Positions 1-8,841 of a stretch of DNA of 64,000 bases are shown piece by piece. The stretch comes from JBCCTX01 sp964468435 (GTDB lineage Bacteria; Bacteroidota; Bacteroidia; J057), in assembly GCA_964468435.1 (NCBI GenBank), contig CAYXVE010000002.1:1-64000 (forward strand), given 5' to 3'. Under the pieces are notes generated by a model. The model worked only from the letters and a program-made list of their open reading frames with translations, was not told the DNA's origin and made no database searches. Positions within the stretch are counted from its first letter, which is position 1. Each line of letters opens with the position of its first letter. A program made the translations under genes and the position numbers.

Positions 1-282
1 TCAATTTACAACCTTTTTACTTGCCCACATTTTTTTTGTCCTGTACTCAGATTTGTATGTATTAATTATGCAACATCTGTGTAGAGAGAAAGTTTTTGGT
101 TACAACAATGAGTAAGTAAGACGCTGATGAAACAGATCAAAATGATTCGCATAGATATCATTTCGTCATCTACATAAATCGGTTAAGTCAGCATCTAATT
201 GATCAGCAACAATTTTTTTCATCAGTAAATCGGCATTCAACATTGAAACTGCATCTATTTCGTTTGTAACTTGGTGAAAAAA

Positions 283-1380
283 ATGAGTGCTTGCGAACCT
301 CATCGCCTGCTGATTGGCACTACCAAAGGACTGGTAATATACGAAAAGAAAATTGCTACCTGGTCTGTTTGTGCTGTACATTTCGAAGGCTTACCTGTCT
401 CGATGGTCTTCGTCGATCCCAGGACATGTTACTGGTGGGCTGGATTAGCCCATCGCCACTGGGGGCAGAAGTTGTATCGATCCAAGGATCAGGGGAGGGA
501 TTGGGAACAGGTTACAACGCCCCAATATCCAGGAAATGTGGAGGTATATACAGGTAAAAAGGCTGTGTTAAAGCAGATATGGACTATGGCCTCAGCAGGA
601 GATGACCGGCCAGATGAGCTTTGGATGGGAACAGAACCAGGCGGATTATTCCATTCTGATAATGGGGGAGATTCATTTTCACTTGTAAAAAGCCTTTGGG
701 AGCATCCATCACGCAAAGATCCCCTTCAATGGTTTGGTGCAGGAAAGGATTATCCTTTTTTACATTCCATAGTTGTGCATCCAGAAGATAGCTATATTGT
801 ATATGTTGCCGTAAGTTGTGCAGGAATTTTTAAGACTACAGACGGCGGTAGAAGCTGGGAATCCCAAAACAAGGGACTGATAGCAACATATCTACCCAAC
901 CCTCATGTGAAAGTGGGGCATGATCCTCATCTGCTGCTGATCTGCAGATCAAATCCACATGTACTTTGGCAGCAAAATCACTGTGGTATATTTCGGACGG
1001 TGGACAATGGAATGAATTGGAAAAACGTGTCAGATACACGTGGCATTGCAGTATACGGATTTGGGCTTGCGATCGATGATCAAAATCCAGACTGTGCCTG
1101 GGTCATCCCGGCACAAGGGGATACACATAGGATACCTCATGACCTGGCACTAAGTGTATATTACACAGAAGATGGAGGGAGATCTTGGCATGAACTGCGC
1201 AACGGCCTTCCTCAACAAAATTGTTTCGATATCGTGTTCCGGCATGCCTTCGTCAAAACTGGTAATACACTGGCTTTCGGTACTACTAATGGTAATATTT
1301 ATCTCTCGGAAGATAGGGGTCTTCACTGGAAACTATTAAGTACTCATATGGCCAGAGTAAATACTATTGTCTTGATTTAA
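283..1380 (+). CDS. BNR/Asp-box repeat beta-propeller protein (sialidase-like fold)
   Basis: Four Asp-box motifs (S/T-x-D-x-G-x-x-W) can be read: TTDGGRSW, TVDNGMNW, TEDGGRSW and SEDRGLHW. They are spaced as in sialidase-like or Ycf48-like beta-propellers, which are often annotated as 'exo-alpha-sialidase' or 'WD40/YVTN/BNR-like'. There is no signal peptide, so it is probably cytoplasmic. No sialidase catalytic Arg triad or Tyr/Glu pair could be assigned, so enzymatic activity is not supported. The frame is also open from a TTG at 271. The ATG at 283 is preferred because the family-like sequence (ACEPHRLLIGTTKGL) starts just after it. It stands alone; the next gene is about 350 bp away. Confidence 0.75.
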   Translation: MSACEPHRLLIGTTKGLVIYEKKIATWSVCAVHFEGLPVSMVFVDPRTCYWWAGLAHRHWGQKLYRSKDQGRDWEQVTTPQYPGNVEVYTGKKAVLKQIWTMASAGDDRPDELWMGTEPGGLFHSDNGGDSFSLVKSLWEHPSRKDPLQWFGAGKDYPFLHSIVVHPEDSYIVYVAVSCAGIFKTTDGGRSWESQNKGLIATYLPNPHVKVGHDPHLLLICRSNPHVLWQQNHCGIFRTVDNGMNWKNVSDTRGIAVYGFGLAIDDQNPDCAWVIPAQGDTHRIPHDLALSVYYTEDGGRSWHELRNGLPQQNCFDIVFRHAFVKTGNTLAFGTTNGNIYLSEDRGLHWKLLSTHMARVNTIVLI

Positions 1381-1728
1381 ATCAGAGAAATAGGAAAAAT
1401 TGTAAACGCTTTTAGGTCTTTATAGTTCTATTCATTATAGTTAACAATAGAGCTTCATTAGATAGTTTTGCTGTTATACCTGATCGTGTTTATTCTAACT
1501 TTGAATACAAAATAGTTATTAAATTTGCTCTAGATACAAACTTGAATAGTATTTACTACGTCCTTTTAGTATTACTTCTGTATTGGTAAGGTCTTCTCTG
1601 TAATGATCAAATCTGGTAAACTTTTATTCAGTTAATGGTCGGACATTGCGAAAGGGTTACCGGAAATATTCGTAGTATTTTATTTCTTTAAATGCATTAA
1701 ACCCCAAAGATACATAAATTCAAAGGTC
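1381..1728. other. Intergenic region, no gene seen
   Basis: About 350 AT-rich bases lie between the BNR protein and the TetR regulator. No ORF with family resemblance, tRNA-like fold, clear terminator or perfect TTG/TAnnTTTG promoter pair was recognised. It presumably holds the promoter of the TetR gene. Confidence 0.5.
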
Positions 1729-2391
1729 GTGAATATACAAATCAAAGTCAGTGAGAAAATCTATTTGAAAGATCCGGAAAGCTCAGAGCTTGGGCGTAAA
1801 ATTGTCTCTCAAGGCATTGTGCTGATTGATCAGATGGGATTCGAACATTTTACATTCAAAAAACTCGCTGATCAAATTCATTCTACAGAAGCTTCTATTT
1901 ACCGGTATTTTGAAAATAAGCATAAACTTCTGATTTACCTGTTATCCTGGTACTGGAACTGGCTGGATCACAGGTTATCCTTCGGTACCTACAACATAGA
2001 AGACTCTATGGAGCGCCTCAGGACTGCAATTAGAATTTTCTCCCATACCGAAGATTCCATTCCTGATTTCACGGGATTTGACATTCCCGCTTTGTACAGG
2101 ATTGTCGTGGCAGAATCTCCCAAAGCTTATCTCACCAAGGAAGTCGACCTAGACAATAAGCAGGGTTATTTTCTGAGTTACAAGCGATTTTGTCTTCAGG
2201 TTGCTAGCATCATTCATGAAATTAATCCCAACTATACCTACGCCACTGCACTTATTTCTACTGCGGTAGAAAGCTCACACAATCAGAAATACTTCTCCGA
2301 GCACCTTCCTTCCCTAACAGAGGTAAGCAAGGGTAATATGGAAGAGGTAACTGAATTTCTGATTGATATGATTTTCAGTGCGATAAAATAG
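1729..2391 (+). CDS. TetR/AcrR family transcriptional regulator
   Basis: 220 residues, the usual TetR size. The N-terminal helix-turn-helix region (about residues 20-70) has the typical pattern with KKLADQIHSTEASIYRYF as the HTH core, followed by the K-x-x-L helix-4 start (NKHKLLIYL). The C-terminal ligand domain is divergent and gives no hint of the effector. The start is GTG at 1729; no ATG occurs early in the frame. The flanking Gfo/Idh/MocA oxidoreductase is convergent, so the target is unknown. The HTH family is clear; the regulated gene is not. Confidence 0.85.
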   Translation: MNIQIKVSEKIYLKDPESSELGRKIVSQGIVLIDQMGFEHFTFKKLADQIHSTEASIYRYFENKHKLLIYLLSWYWNWLDHRLSFGTYNIEDSMERLRTAIRIFSHTEDSIPDFTGFDIPALYRIVVAESPKAYLTKEVDLDNKQGYFLSYKRFCLQVASIIHEINPNYTYATALISTAVESSHNQKYFSEHLPSLTEVSKGNMEEVTEFLIDMIFSAIK

Positions 2392-2457
2392 TTTATAATA
2401 TAGCCTTCGCTACTTGTAGAGATTGAATAAGTAATGCATATCATGTAGCTCTGTGAG

Positions 2458-3417
2458 CTATGCTAATACCTGATTGATCAGGCGGGTAGTTCGCAATGCT
2501 GATACGCCCGTGCTAGGGGAACTCCCCTTTCCCCGTAATTCGTCTACTATAGTCTGGATGAGTGGCTGATGGACATGAGGGGGATCTGGAAGATCATAGA
2601 TTTCCTTTTTTCCATCCCGCGTGAGTACTACTGGGCTGGCTCTGAAAAAACCCATAGACACGCGCCCTTTGTTGCCATAAATCGCAACCTGTTCTTCTGT
2701 CTCTGCGGTAGCATAGGCAAATATTCCATTGCCTATCAAGCCGTTTTCCCAACGTATCGATATTGAAACAGCATCTTCAGCCGGGTATGCTCTTGATTGA
2801 TTGGCCGCAAACCCTTGTATTTCCTGGATAGGGCCAAACGTGTGATCTAGCCAATCTAGGGTATGTGCCTGCATATCTACAAAATATCCTCCACCATTGA
2901 CAGTTGGGTCGACCTTCCATGATTGTGCAGGCAATTTGCCTTGGGGTAAAAAATGCCGTATTACCACCATTCTCGGTTCGCCGATGGCTCCAGACTGGAT
3001 AAGCTCTCGCATTTTTTCAAAGCGTGGGAGTTTACGTCTGTAATATGCAACAAAAAGGGATACATCATATTGCTGACATGCGTCAGTCATCTCCTGGCAA
3101 TCTGCTTCAGTCAGTGCCATGGGCTTTTCAACAAATACTGGCTTTCCGGCGGCGGCTACCTTCAAAGTATATAGCTTATGGCTGCTAGGAGGAGTCGCGA
3201 TGTATACTGCGTCAACCTCATCATCAGCAATTAGCTCATCCGCATAAGCATACCATTTGGGAACATGGTGTCTATTGGCATAGTCTTCAGCCTTTTCTGC
3301 ATTGCGACGCATGACGGCTACCAGTTCAGACCCCTCGGCCTGTTGCAGAGCGGGGCCACTCTTGACCTCTGTCACATCTCCCACACCGATAATGCCCCAT
3401 CTGATATGTCTACTCAT
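2458..3417 (-). CDS. Gfo/Idh/MocA family NAD(P)-dependent oxidoreductase
   Basis: 319 residues. An N-terminal Rossmann fold has GIIGVGDVT at residues 8-16 for the dinucleotide. The family signature EKPMA sits near residue 97 and contains the catalytic Lys. The GGGYFVDMQAHTLDW stretch falls where the family has its substrate-binding G-G-x-x-x-D-x-x-x-H motif. These enzymes oxidise or reduce sugars, inositols or related polyols in the cytoplasm. Substrate cannot be told from sequence. It is a single gene, convergent with the TetR gene and divergent from the small zinc-knuckle protein. Confidence 0.9.
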   Translation of the reverse strand: MSRHIRWGIIGVGDVTEVKSGPALQQAEGSELVAVMRRNAEKAEDYANRHHVPKWYAYADELIADDEVDAVYIATPPSSHKLYTLKVAAAGKPVFVEKPMALTEADCQEMTDACQQYDVSLFVAYYRRKLPRFEKMRELIQSGAIGEPRMVVIRHFLPQGKLPAQSWKVDPTVNGGGYFVDMQAHTLDWLDHTFGPIQEIQGFAANQSRAYPAEDAVSISIRWENGLIGNGIFAYATAETEEQVAIYGNKGRVSMGFFRASPVVLTRDGKKEIYDLPDPPHVHQPLIQTIVDELRGKGSSPSTGVSALRTTRLINQVLA

Positions 3418-3573
3418 AAAAGTTCGCTATATAGGGTTTTCTTGATAATTGTATAGATCCGTTGTTGAGTTTAAGGAGTAAAAATTTCCAATGCTTAACC
3501 TAAGAGGCTAATTTTCGTAGGGGATGATGAGTATTCATTTGCAAAACTAACAAAAGTTGTTTATTTCTAGTCG

Positions 3574-3813
3574 ATGACGTTTATTATACAAATAGCGGTA
3601 GCCGTTCTCATGTTTTATCTGATATACCGGGTAATAGCAGGGAAAGTGATACCGCTGAGCAATCCATTTTCAGGAAAAATCAATCCGTTTTCAGATTCCA
3701 AGCAATGCCCACGTTGTGAAGGTAAAGGCTGGTGGCAGAATACTCGCAACCGTGAAAAATGTGAATGGTGCAGGGGAACGGGCAGAGTACCCAAAGATTT
3801 TCCCTTATCCTGA
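3574..3813 (+). CDS. Small membrane protein with DnaJ-type CxxCxGxG zinc knuckles
   Basis: 79 residues. Residues 3-22 form one hydrophobic transmembrane helix. The C-terminal half carries two motifs, CPRCEGKG and CEWCRGTG, that match the repeats of the DnaJ central zinc-finger domain. Two such repeats can make a single Cys4 zinc site. No J domain is present. A membrane-anchored zinc knuckle could assist folding or assembly, but that is inference. Its stop lies 5 bp from the convergent SGNH hydrolase gene. Similar short proteins are usually annotated as hypothetical. Confidence 0.7.
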   Translation: MTFIIQIAVAVLMFYLIYRVIAGKVIPLSNPFSGKINPFSDSKQCPRCEGKGWWQNTRNREKCEWCRGTGRVPKDFPLS

Positions 3814-3818
3814 TCGAA

Positions 3819-4895
3819 TCAGTCCCCCCAGTCGGTCAGTGTTTTGATCTTGCTTTTATAAGCACGAGCCATTAGCTTAAAATGTTTAGAATCAGGATGT
3901 ATTTCATCATGCCAGCTACCGGGTTTATCCGCAAATCCCCTTAAGTCAATATAGTATACATTGCGAAATGTAGAAGATAGATCCTGATGCATTTTATTGA
4001 AATGATCTATCAGTAGTTTTACAATAGTATGCTGTGTTTCTTCATTTTTGATGCCTTTGCGCTCCATAGGTTCCTTGAGCCACTGGCCATTACCTGTTAC
4101 CAGGCGCAATATAGCTTCTATGGGATGCAGCCCGATCTTATCACTGGGATAAGCATAGTCATACCCATGAGAAATGATCTTGAGATCGGGAAATGCAGCA
4201 TCGAGTTCCATGTAGAGGTGTGTGTAGAGAAAATGCAGCAATTTTATGAGGCTAAAAAAATCATCATTGAGATATAGAGCGGGATTAGCTTCAGCTTGTC
4301 GGGAGTAATCTTCAAGTAAATTGGCAATACGACCATCCTGCAAGAGATCATTTCCTCCACCACTGATCAACAGAAAGTCTGGATCACCAGCTTCCTGTAA
4401 GGCCTTAATATACTCGCGCTGCGTGAGTATATTGTAAATCCAGTCTCCACCAGCTCCCAGGCTGTTTACAGCAAAATGGTCATCTTTGAAGAGCCAGTCT
4501 ATAATATCCTTTACATAAATAGGGTATTGAAACCAGGAATCTCCCTCAGAGACGATACGTATACTTCCAGGGTCTTTACGGATTTTACGCTCGTATCTCC
4601 GTTCTCTCAGCGTGCGATTGAGCTTATTGAGTAGGCCGATGATGCCTGAATCAGTTGAAGCCTTGTTGATGATAAGCTCCATTGGTATCTGAAGCACATT
4701 GGAAATATAGTCTGCACTCAGCTTCATCAGATGATCTACCTCACGTGTTACTGCCCTCACAGAAGGTGTGAGACTTCTGGTTCTAGCAGCTTCTTCCTTT
4801 TCTTCTGGTTTTTGGCCGCGATAGGCATTTACCATCTTTTCGGTAGCCTGCTCGATTTCCTGAATGAATGATGACTTAGTCTGCTGACTTTCCAT
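3819..4895 (-). CDS. SGNH/GDSL-type hydrolase
   Basis: 358 residues. The SGNH blocks can be read in order: block I EGDSW (nucleophile Ser) near residue 118, block II Gly in NSLGAGGDW, block III Asn in SGGGNDLL, and block V DEIHPD with the catalytic Asp and His near residue 335. This indicates an esterase, lipase or acyltransferase-type serine hydrolase. The first 100 residues are charged and helical and lack a signal peptide, so it is probably cytosolic. It lies 29 bp downstream of the aminotransferase gene on the same strand and may be co-transcribed. Confidence 0.85.
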   Translation of the reverse strand: MESQQTKSSFIQEIEQATEKMVNAYRGQKPEEKEEAARTRSLTPSVRAVTREVDHLMKLSADYISNVLQIPMELIINKASTDSGIIGLLNKLNRTLRERRYERKIRKDPGSIRIVSEGDSWFQYPIYVKDIIDWLFKDDHFAVNSLGAGGDWIYNILTQREYIKALQEAGDPDFLLISGGGNDLLQDGRIANLLEDYSRQAEANPALYLNDDFFSLIKLLHFLYTHLYMELDAAFPDLKIISHGYDYAYPSDKIGLHPIEAILRLVTGNGQWLKEPMERKGIKNEETQHTIVKLLIDHFNKMHQDLSSTFRNVYYIDLRGFADKPGSWHDEIHPDSKHFKLMARAYKSKIKTLTDWGD

Positions 4896-4924
4896 TGGGG
4901 GTGATTTGCTGGTTTCTTTTGGAG

Positions 4925-5830
4925 TTAAAATGGCAAAAGTTCTCCCTTAGTCCTGGCTCTACGGTTGAATTCTGTCTGTAACTGCTCCAAGATAGTACTT
5001 TGGGCGGAATTTTCTATAGTTCTGCCATCGATTTCCCGTACGGGCGTCAACTCTCCCATGGTTCCAGTTACAAATACCTCATCTGCAATGTAAAACTCTG
5101 TTACAGACAGGTTTCGTTCTATAGCGGGGATTTGCAGGTCAGCAGCAATTTTCAGGACAAGTCCGCGTGTTATTCCTGGAAGACAAGCATGTGTCCGTGG
5201 GGTATACAGGGTTTGATCTCGCACCATAAACAAATTGGTGGCATTGGTCTCTGCGACAAAGCCTGCCACATCCAGCATGATGGCGTCATCTGCATCACTA
5301 AAATTGGCCTCTATCTTAGCTAGAATATTGTTGAGCAGGTTATTGTGATGGATCTTTGAGTCTAGATGCTGAGGCGCATTGCGACGTATACTAGCTGTTA
5401 CCAATTTGATACCCTGTTGGTTATCATATACAGGGGGTTTCCATTCTGCCAGTACGATCAGACACGAACCAGACTGATTAAGGCGGGGATCCATGCCTGA
5501 GGTAATCTTCTCCCCTCTAGTAAGGGTAAGCCGGATGTGCGTGTCATCACGCATTTGATTGGCTTCCAGCGTCTGAAAAATTGCCCGGCGGATAAAATTC
5601 AGGTTCGGGAAGTCATTAAAAGCAAGTGCTTTTGCTGAGTCCAGTAATCTACGCAGGTGCCTGTCGAGGCAAAATATTTTCCCTTCATATACCCTTAACC
5701 CTTCCCATACAGCATCTCCACCTTGTACAGAGCTGTCAAAAACTGAGACTTTGGCCTCGTGACGATCATACAGACCATCTTTTACAAAGATTTTTATCTG
5801 TTCGTTTCGGGGATCAAATTTTTGTAGCAT
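4925..5830 (-). CDS. Class-IV PLP aminotransferase (branched-chain or D-amino-acid type)
   Basis: 301 residues, the normal size for the IlvE/Dat/PabC fold type IV. The PLP-binding Lys lies in the DSKIHHNNLLNNILAK stretch, matching the K-x-x-x-Y/H-x-x-N pattern. The second signature is GFVAETNATNLF, followed by TGTMGELTPV, which binds the cofactor phosphate. This class interconverts branched-chain amino acids and 2-oxo acids, or acts on D-amino acids or aminodeoxychorismate. No ilv or leu neighbours are present, so the exact substrate is uncertain and no gene symbol is given. Confidence 0.85.
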   Translation of the reverse strand: MLQKFDPRNEQIKIFVKDGLYDRHEAKVSVFDSSVQGGDAVWEGLRVYEGKIFCLDRHLRRLLDSAKALAFNDFPNLNFIRRAIFQTLEANQMRDDTHIRLTLTRGEKITSGMDPRLNQSGSCLIVLAEWKPPVYDNQQGIKLVTASIRRNAPQHLDSKIHHNNLLNNILAKIEANFSDADDAIMLDVAGFVAETNATNLFMVRDQTLYTPRTHACLPGITRGLVLKIAADLQIPAIERNLSVTEFYIADEVFVTGTMGELTPVREIDGRTIENSAQSTILEQLQTEFNRRARTKGELLPF

Positions 5831-5910
5831 ATTCGCTCATATTGCACAAAACTATTAAAAAACGCTAAAATTAGGTTTCTGACAAATATTGCGCTTGAAC
5901 GGCTGATTAA

Positions 5911-6216
5911 CTACTCAAATTTTAATTTTTTGATCATTTCTTGATCTAATGCCTCTGCGTAAGCACCATAAGCATCTACCATTAATCCTTTTTTTCCGTC
6001 CGAGGTAGATAACGCGTACAGGACAGAGCTGTCATCTGGATTGGTCATACCTTCAAATCTGTAGACACTGTCAATGATAAATGCATCAGGTAAATATTCT
6101 GATTGTGGATTTACACATTCGATCCTATCGGTTTTCAGATTGAAATCCTGATTGTAGCCTAGATTTTTCAAATCTTTAATCGCTTCTACAAGCGTATCAT
6201 AAGTTTTTCCATTCAT
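5911..6216 (-). CDS. Conserved Bacteroidota hypothetical protein
   Basis: 101 residues, soluble. The pattern K-T-Y-D-T-L-V-E-A-I-x-D-L, then GYNQDFNLK, FRFEGMTNPDDSSVLYALS and GLMVDAYGAYAE is that of a small family found across Bacteroidota. It is often labelled 'phosphoribosylpyrophosphate synthetase', although it is far too short for PRPP synthetase and lacks that enzyme's motifs. That label should not be trusted. Function is unknown. It is monocistronic and divergent from the secreted phosphodiester glycosidase gene. Confidence 0.7.
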   Translation of the reverse strand: MNGKTYDTLVEAIKDLKNLGYNQDFNLKTDRIECVNPQSEYLPDAFIIDSVYRFEGMTNPDDSSVLYALSTSDGKKGLMVDAYGAYAEALDQEMIKKLKFE

Positions 6217-6470
6217 AATTTTAGATATTAATACGAGATGCGGTAAAGTACCTTCTATCAGACTTGAGGCCAGCAGTTACCTCACATCATGATGACATCC
6301 ACCCGTTATTATTGATACGTGCGAGCATTTTCTTCGTTCAAGATGAAAAGAACATGATTAGAATGATTATCATGAATGATCATTCTAATATATTTGTATC
6401 AGTTTAACAATCATATTTCAGGCAAGTATCCAGATGGATTTGTCGCAATACTTAACACAATCACACAATT

Positions 6471-7634
6471 ATGAGATGCGCTTTTGTACTCCTACTTTGG
6501 CTAGGATCTTTTCATATTTCATCAGCACAGGAGTATCTACCCCACAACCTGCAGTTTGAGATAGATAGTAATCAGGTCGCTAAGGGTCTGAATTACTATA
6601 GTTACGATTCTGATACCACGGGAGGAGAACCACTCAGTATACATGTCTTGAAGATTGACCTCGATTCAATCCGCCTCGAGGTAGCATTGGCGATGGATCA
6701 GGTTACAGGGCAAGAAACGACCAGTAGTATGGTGAAGCGCCGGGGTGCTCTAGCAGGTGTAAATGGCGGTTTTTCATTTTCCAATGATCCCTGGAATATC
6801 TATCACGGTGATCCTAGAGATTTTCTGGTGGTCGATGGTGTAATTGTTAGTGAACCTTATCTCACACGTTCTTCACTAGGTATATATACCCGGGATGATG
6901 GACGTCAGGAGATAATCATTGACCAACTGCAGTTAAAAACTACTGTAGTGGCCCATGATGAACCGCAATTTCAGGTAACGGGCATCAATCGCATCCGAAG
7001 GGAAAATGATCTTATTTTATATACTCCTCTGTGGGGAAGCAGTACACTGACAGATCCTGATGGATATGAAATTGTCTCTCGGCAGTTGATGATCAGGCAT
7101 GAGGGGGAAGGGTCATCCCTGATCCCTGATGATGGATTTGTCTTGAGTGCATCAGGAACCTTTATAGATACACTCAGACAGTTGATGGATCTTGATTCTA
7201 TCTCTTATTTCGATATTGTGCATGAGCTAACATCACTGAGGAATCCCCATATTAGGCCGAAGCTGAGCCATACCAGTTACCATACAGCTGGTCCCGCTCT
7301 TCTTATCGGGGGAAAGATGAAAAAGGATCATCGTGATGAGCAAATACGTCCTGATTTTGCTTCAACACGACATCCACGGACCGGAGTTGGCATCTCAAAA
7401 GATGGACGTACCTTGTGGTTGCTGGTAGTAGATGGGCGGCAGCCTGGGCTCAGTGTAGGCATGTCGTTGCCGGAGATGACTGACTTTATGGTAGAATTGG
7501 GAGCATATAATGCTTACAACTTAGATGGAGGAGGCTCATCGACGATGGTAATTGGGAAGCAGATCAAAAACTCTCCTTCTGATCACAAAGAACGGAGAAG
7601 ATGTGATGCATTGCTGTTATTTCCCAGGGAATAA
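6471..7634 (+). CDS. Secreted phosphodiester glycosidase (NAGPA-domain) family protein
   Basis: 387 residues. A signal peptide (MRCAFVLLLWLGSFHISSAQ) predicts export. The NAGPA-type domain is recognised by LAGVNGGFSF near residue 105 and NAYNLDGGGSSTMVI near residue 348, the two most conserved stretches of this family. The domain is named after the mammalian enzyme that uncovers mannose-6-phosphate; the bacterial substrates may be exopolysaccharide or other phosphodiester-linked sugars. The ATG at 6471 is the only sensible start in front of the signal sequence. It stands alone. Confidence 0.82.
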   Translation: MRCAFVLLLWLGSFHISSAQEYLPHNLQFEIDSNQVAKGLNYYSYDSDTTGGEPLSIHVLKIDLDSIRLEVALAMDQVTGQETTSSMVKRRGALAGVNGGFSFSNDPWNIYHGDPRDFLVVDGVIVSEPYLTRSSLGIYTRDDGRQEIIIDQLQLKTTVVAHDEPQFQVTGINRIRRENDLILYTPLWGSSTLTDPDGYEIVSRQLMIRHEGEGSSLIPDDGFVLSASGTFIDTLRQLMDLDSISYFDIVHELTSLRNPHIRPKLSHTSYHTAGPALLIGGKMKKDHRDEQIRPDFASTRHPRTGVGISKDGRTLWLLVVDGRQPGLSVGMSLPEMTDFMVELGAYNAYNLDGGGSSTMVIGKQIKNSPSDHKERRRCDALLLFPRE

Positions 7635-7798
7635 GTAATACAACAATAATATGTATACATTTATCTTCTCATAATCACCCCGTTTCTTCCCCTTTGCCTA
7701 CACACAACCTATGCACAGGGGGATCATTTGACTTGAGCGCATGGCCTTTTTTACATACATACAATTATGTCTCACCACTTATATCGCACCATTTAGCA

Positions 7799-8143
7799 TT
7801 AGGGCTTAACAGATACAGAATCTTCTATTTGAATCGTATCTTCAATGTAGATTTCCTTGATAGGTTCCAATTCGATATTTTTTTCAATCGACTGCTCTGC
7901 TTCAATTCTGTAGGGTTTTTCAGCCTGAAAGTAAGTTACCCAAACGAAATATCCTCCGATTCCAAGTGCCAGTATAACTCCTGCTGCAACTGCGATGAGT
8001 CTCCTGGATAATGAAAATAAGCTGCGCCCGACAACAAAGGGCGAGAGTTCTTCCTGCAGGTGATTCCAGACCTTATCCGGAGCCTTGTATTGCGGCAGGT
8101 GTTTCAGCGCATCGTTCAGTGTATGCCTATTGTGTTCTTTCAT
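7799..8143 (-). CDS. Putative anti-sigma factor, single-pass membrane protein
   Basis: 114 residues. A cytoplasmic N-terminal part (about 45 residues) precedes one transmembrane helix (about 48-70) and a short acidic, Glu-rich extracytoplasmic tail. The start overlaps the end of the ECF sigma factor gene by 17 bp on the same strand, the usual arrangement of sigma and cognate membrane-bound anti-sigma. No zinc-binding HxxxCxxC motif of the ZAS type is present. The assignment rests on topology and gene context rather than sequence family. The extracellular tail could be the sensing or proteolysis site. Confidence 0.65.
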   Translation of the reverse strand: MKEHNRHTLNDALKHLPQYKAPDKVWNHLQEELSPFVVGRSLFSLSRRLIAVAAGVILALGIGGYFVWVTYFQAEKPYRIEAEQSIEKNIELEPIKEIYIEDTIQIEDSVSVKP

Positions 8144-8699
8144 ATTGCATTTCCAGGTGTGTAATTCGTTTTCTCAACCATTTTTTTGCATGAAAAAGTT
8201 GCGATTTAGACGTCCCAATGGATATGTTCATCATTTCTGCTACTTCCTTGTGGGCGTAGCCTTCGATCTCAATCAGGATAAAGACACTTCTGTAACCATC
8301 AGGTAAAGCCTGTATTGCCTGTTCCAGGTATTCTTCGTCCAGGTGATTCCCCCAGTCAATCCACTCTTCTATATACGTATCATCTAGGGGCTGCATTTTC
8401 ACTTCTTTTCTGAGTTTTTTGTAGGCTGTTCTTACGAGAATGGATTTGATCCATGCACCGAGAGTAGATCGATGTTGAAAATTGTGTAATCCACGAAATA
8501 CTCCCAGAAAAGCTTCCTGAAGAACGTCTGCAGCCAAATCTTCATCTGCTGTAATTCGATAGGCCAGAGTGTACATGGCATCCTTATAGCAATCATAAAG
8601 CTCCTGCTGAGCCCTAAGATCCTGATCCAGGCAACGTCTCACCAGGTGTTGCTCTCTGAGATCAATCTGATATTGTTCTTTAGTGGATTTCCTGCTCAT
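8127..8699 (-). CDS. ECF-type RNA polymerase sigma factor
   Basis: 190 residues. Region 2 covers about residues 25-95: YDCYKDAMYTLAYRITADEDLAADVLQEAF is typical of sigma region 2, including the -10 contact helix. Region 4 covers about 125-185 with LPDGYRSVFILIEIEGYAHKEVAEMMNISIGTSKSQLFHAKKWLRK, a standard sigma-70 region 4 helix-turn-helix. It would redirect RNA polymerase to an unknown regulon when released from the overlapping anti-sigma. Its own start is about 140 bp from the end of the phosphofructokinase gene, beyond a strong hairpin, so it has its own promoter. Confidence 0.93.
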   Translation of the reverse strand: MSRKSTKEQYQIDLREQHLVRRCLDQDLRAQQELYDCYKDAMYTLAYRITADEDLAADVLQEAFLGVFRGLHNFQHRSTLGAWIKSILVRTAYKKLRKEVKMQPLDDTYIEEWIDWGNHLDEEYLEQAIQALPDGYRSVFILIEIEGYAHKEVAEMMNISIGTSKSQLFHAKKWLRKRITHLEMQYERTQ

Positions 8700-8777
8700 G
8701 GATAATTTTCATGGACATCAGCACATCTTAGCTAGTATATATTTTAAAGTATAATATTTAATCAAAAAGGTTGTATG

Positions 8778-8804
8778 AAAAAAGGCCCTTTCAAAGGGCC
8801 TTTT
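8778..8804 (-). terminator. Rho-independent terminator of the phosphofructokinase gene
   Basis: A nearly perfect palindrome of AAAAGGCCCTTT and AAAGGGCCTTTT is centred on 8792. On the minus strand it is followed by a T run (the A run at 8778-8783). It lies about 40 bp after the stop of the minus-strand phosphofructokinase gene and in front of the ECF sigma gene. Confidence 0.85.
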
Positions 8805-8841
8805 CTACTCAGAACGATTAATTCCCATGAATAAATTTACA

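Noticed and set aside
166..381. Minus-strand ORF at the window start
   Set aside because: Overlaps the BNR gene start, has no family resemblance and no signal features.
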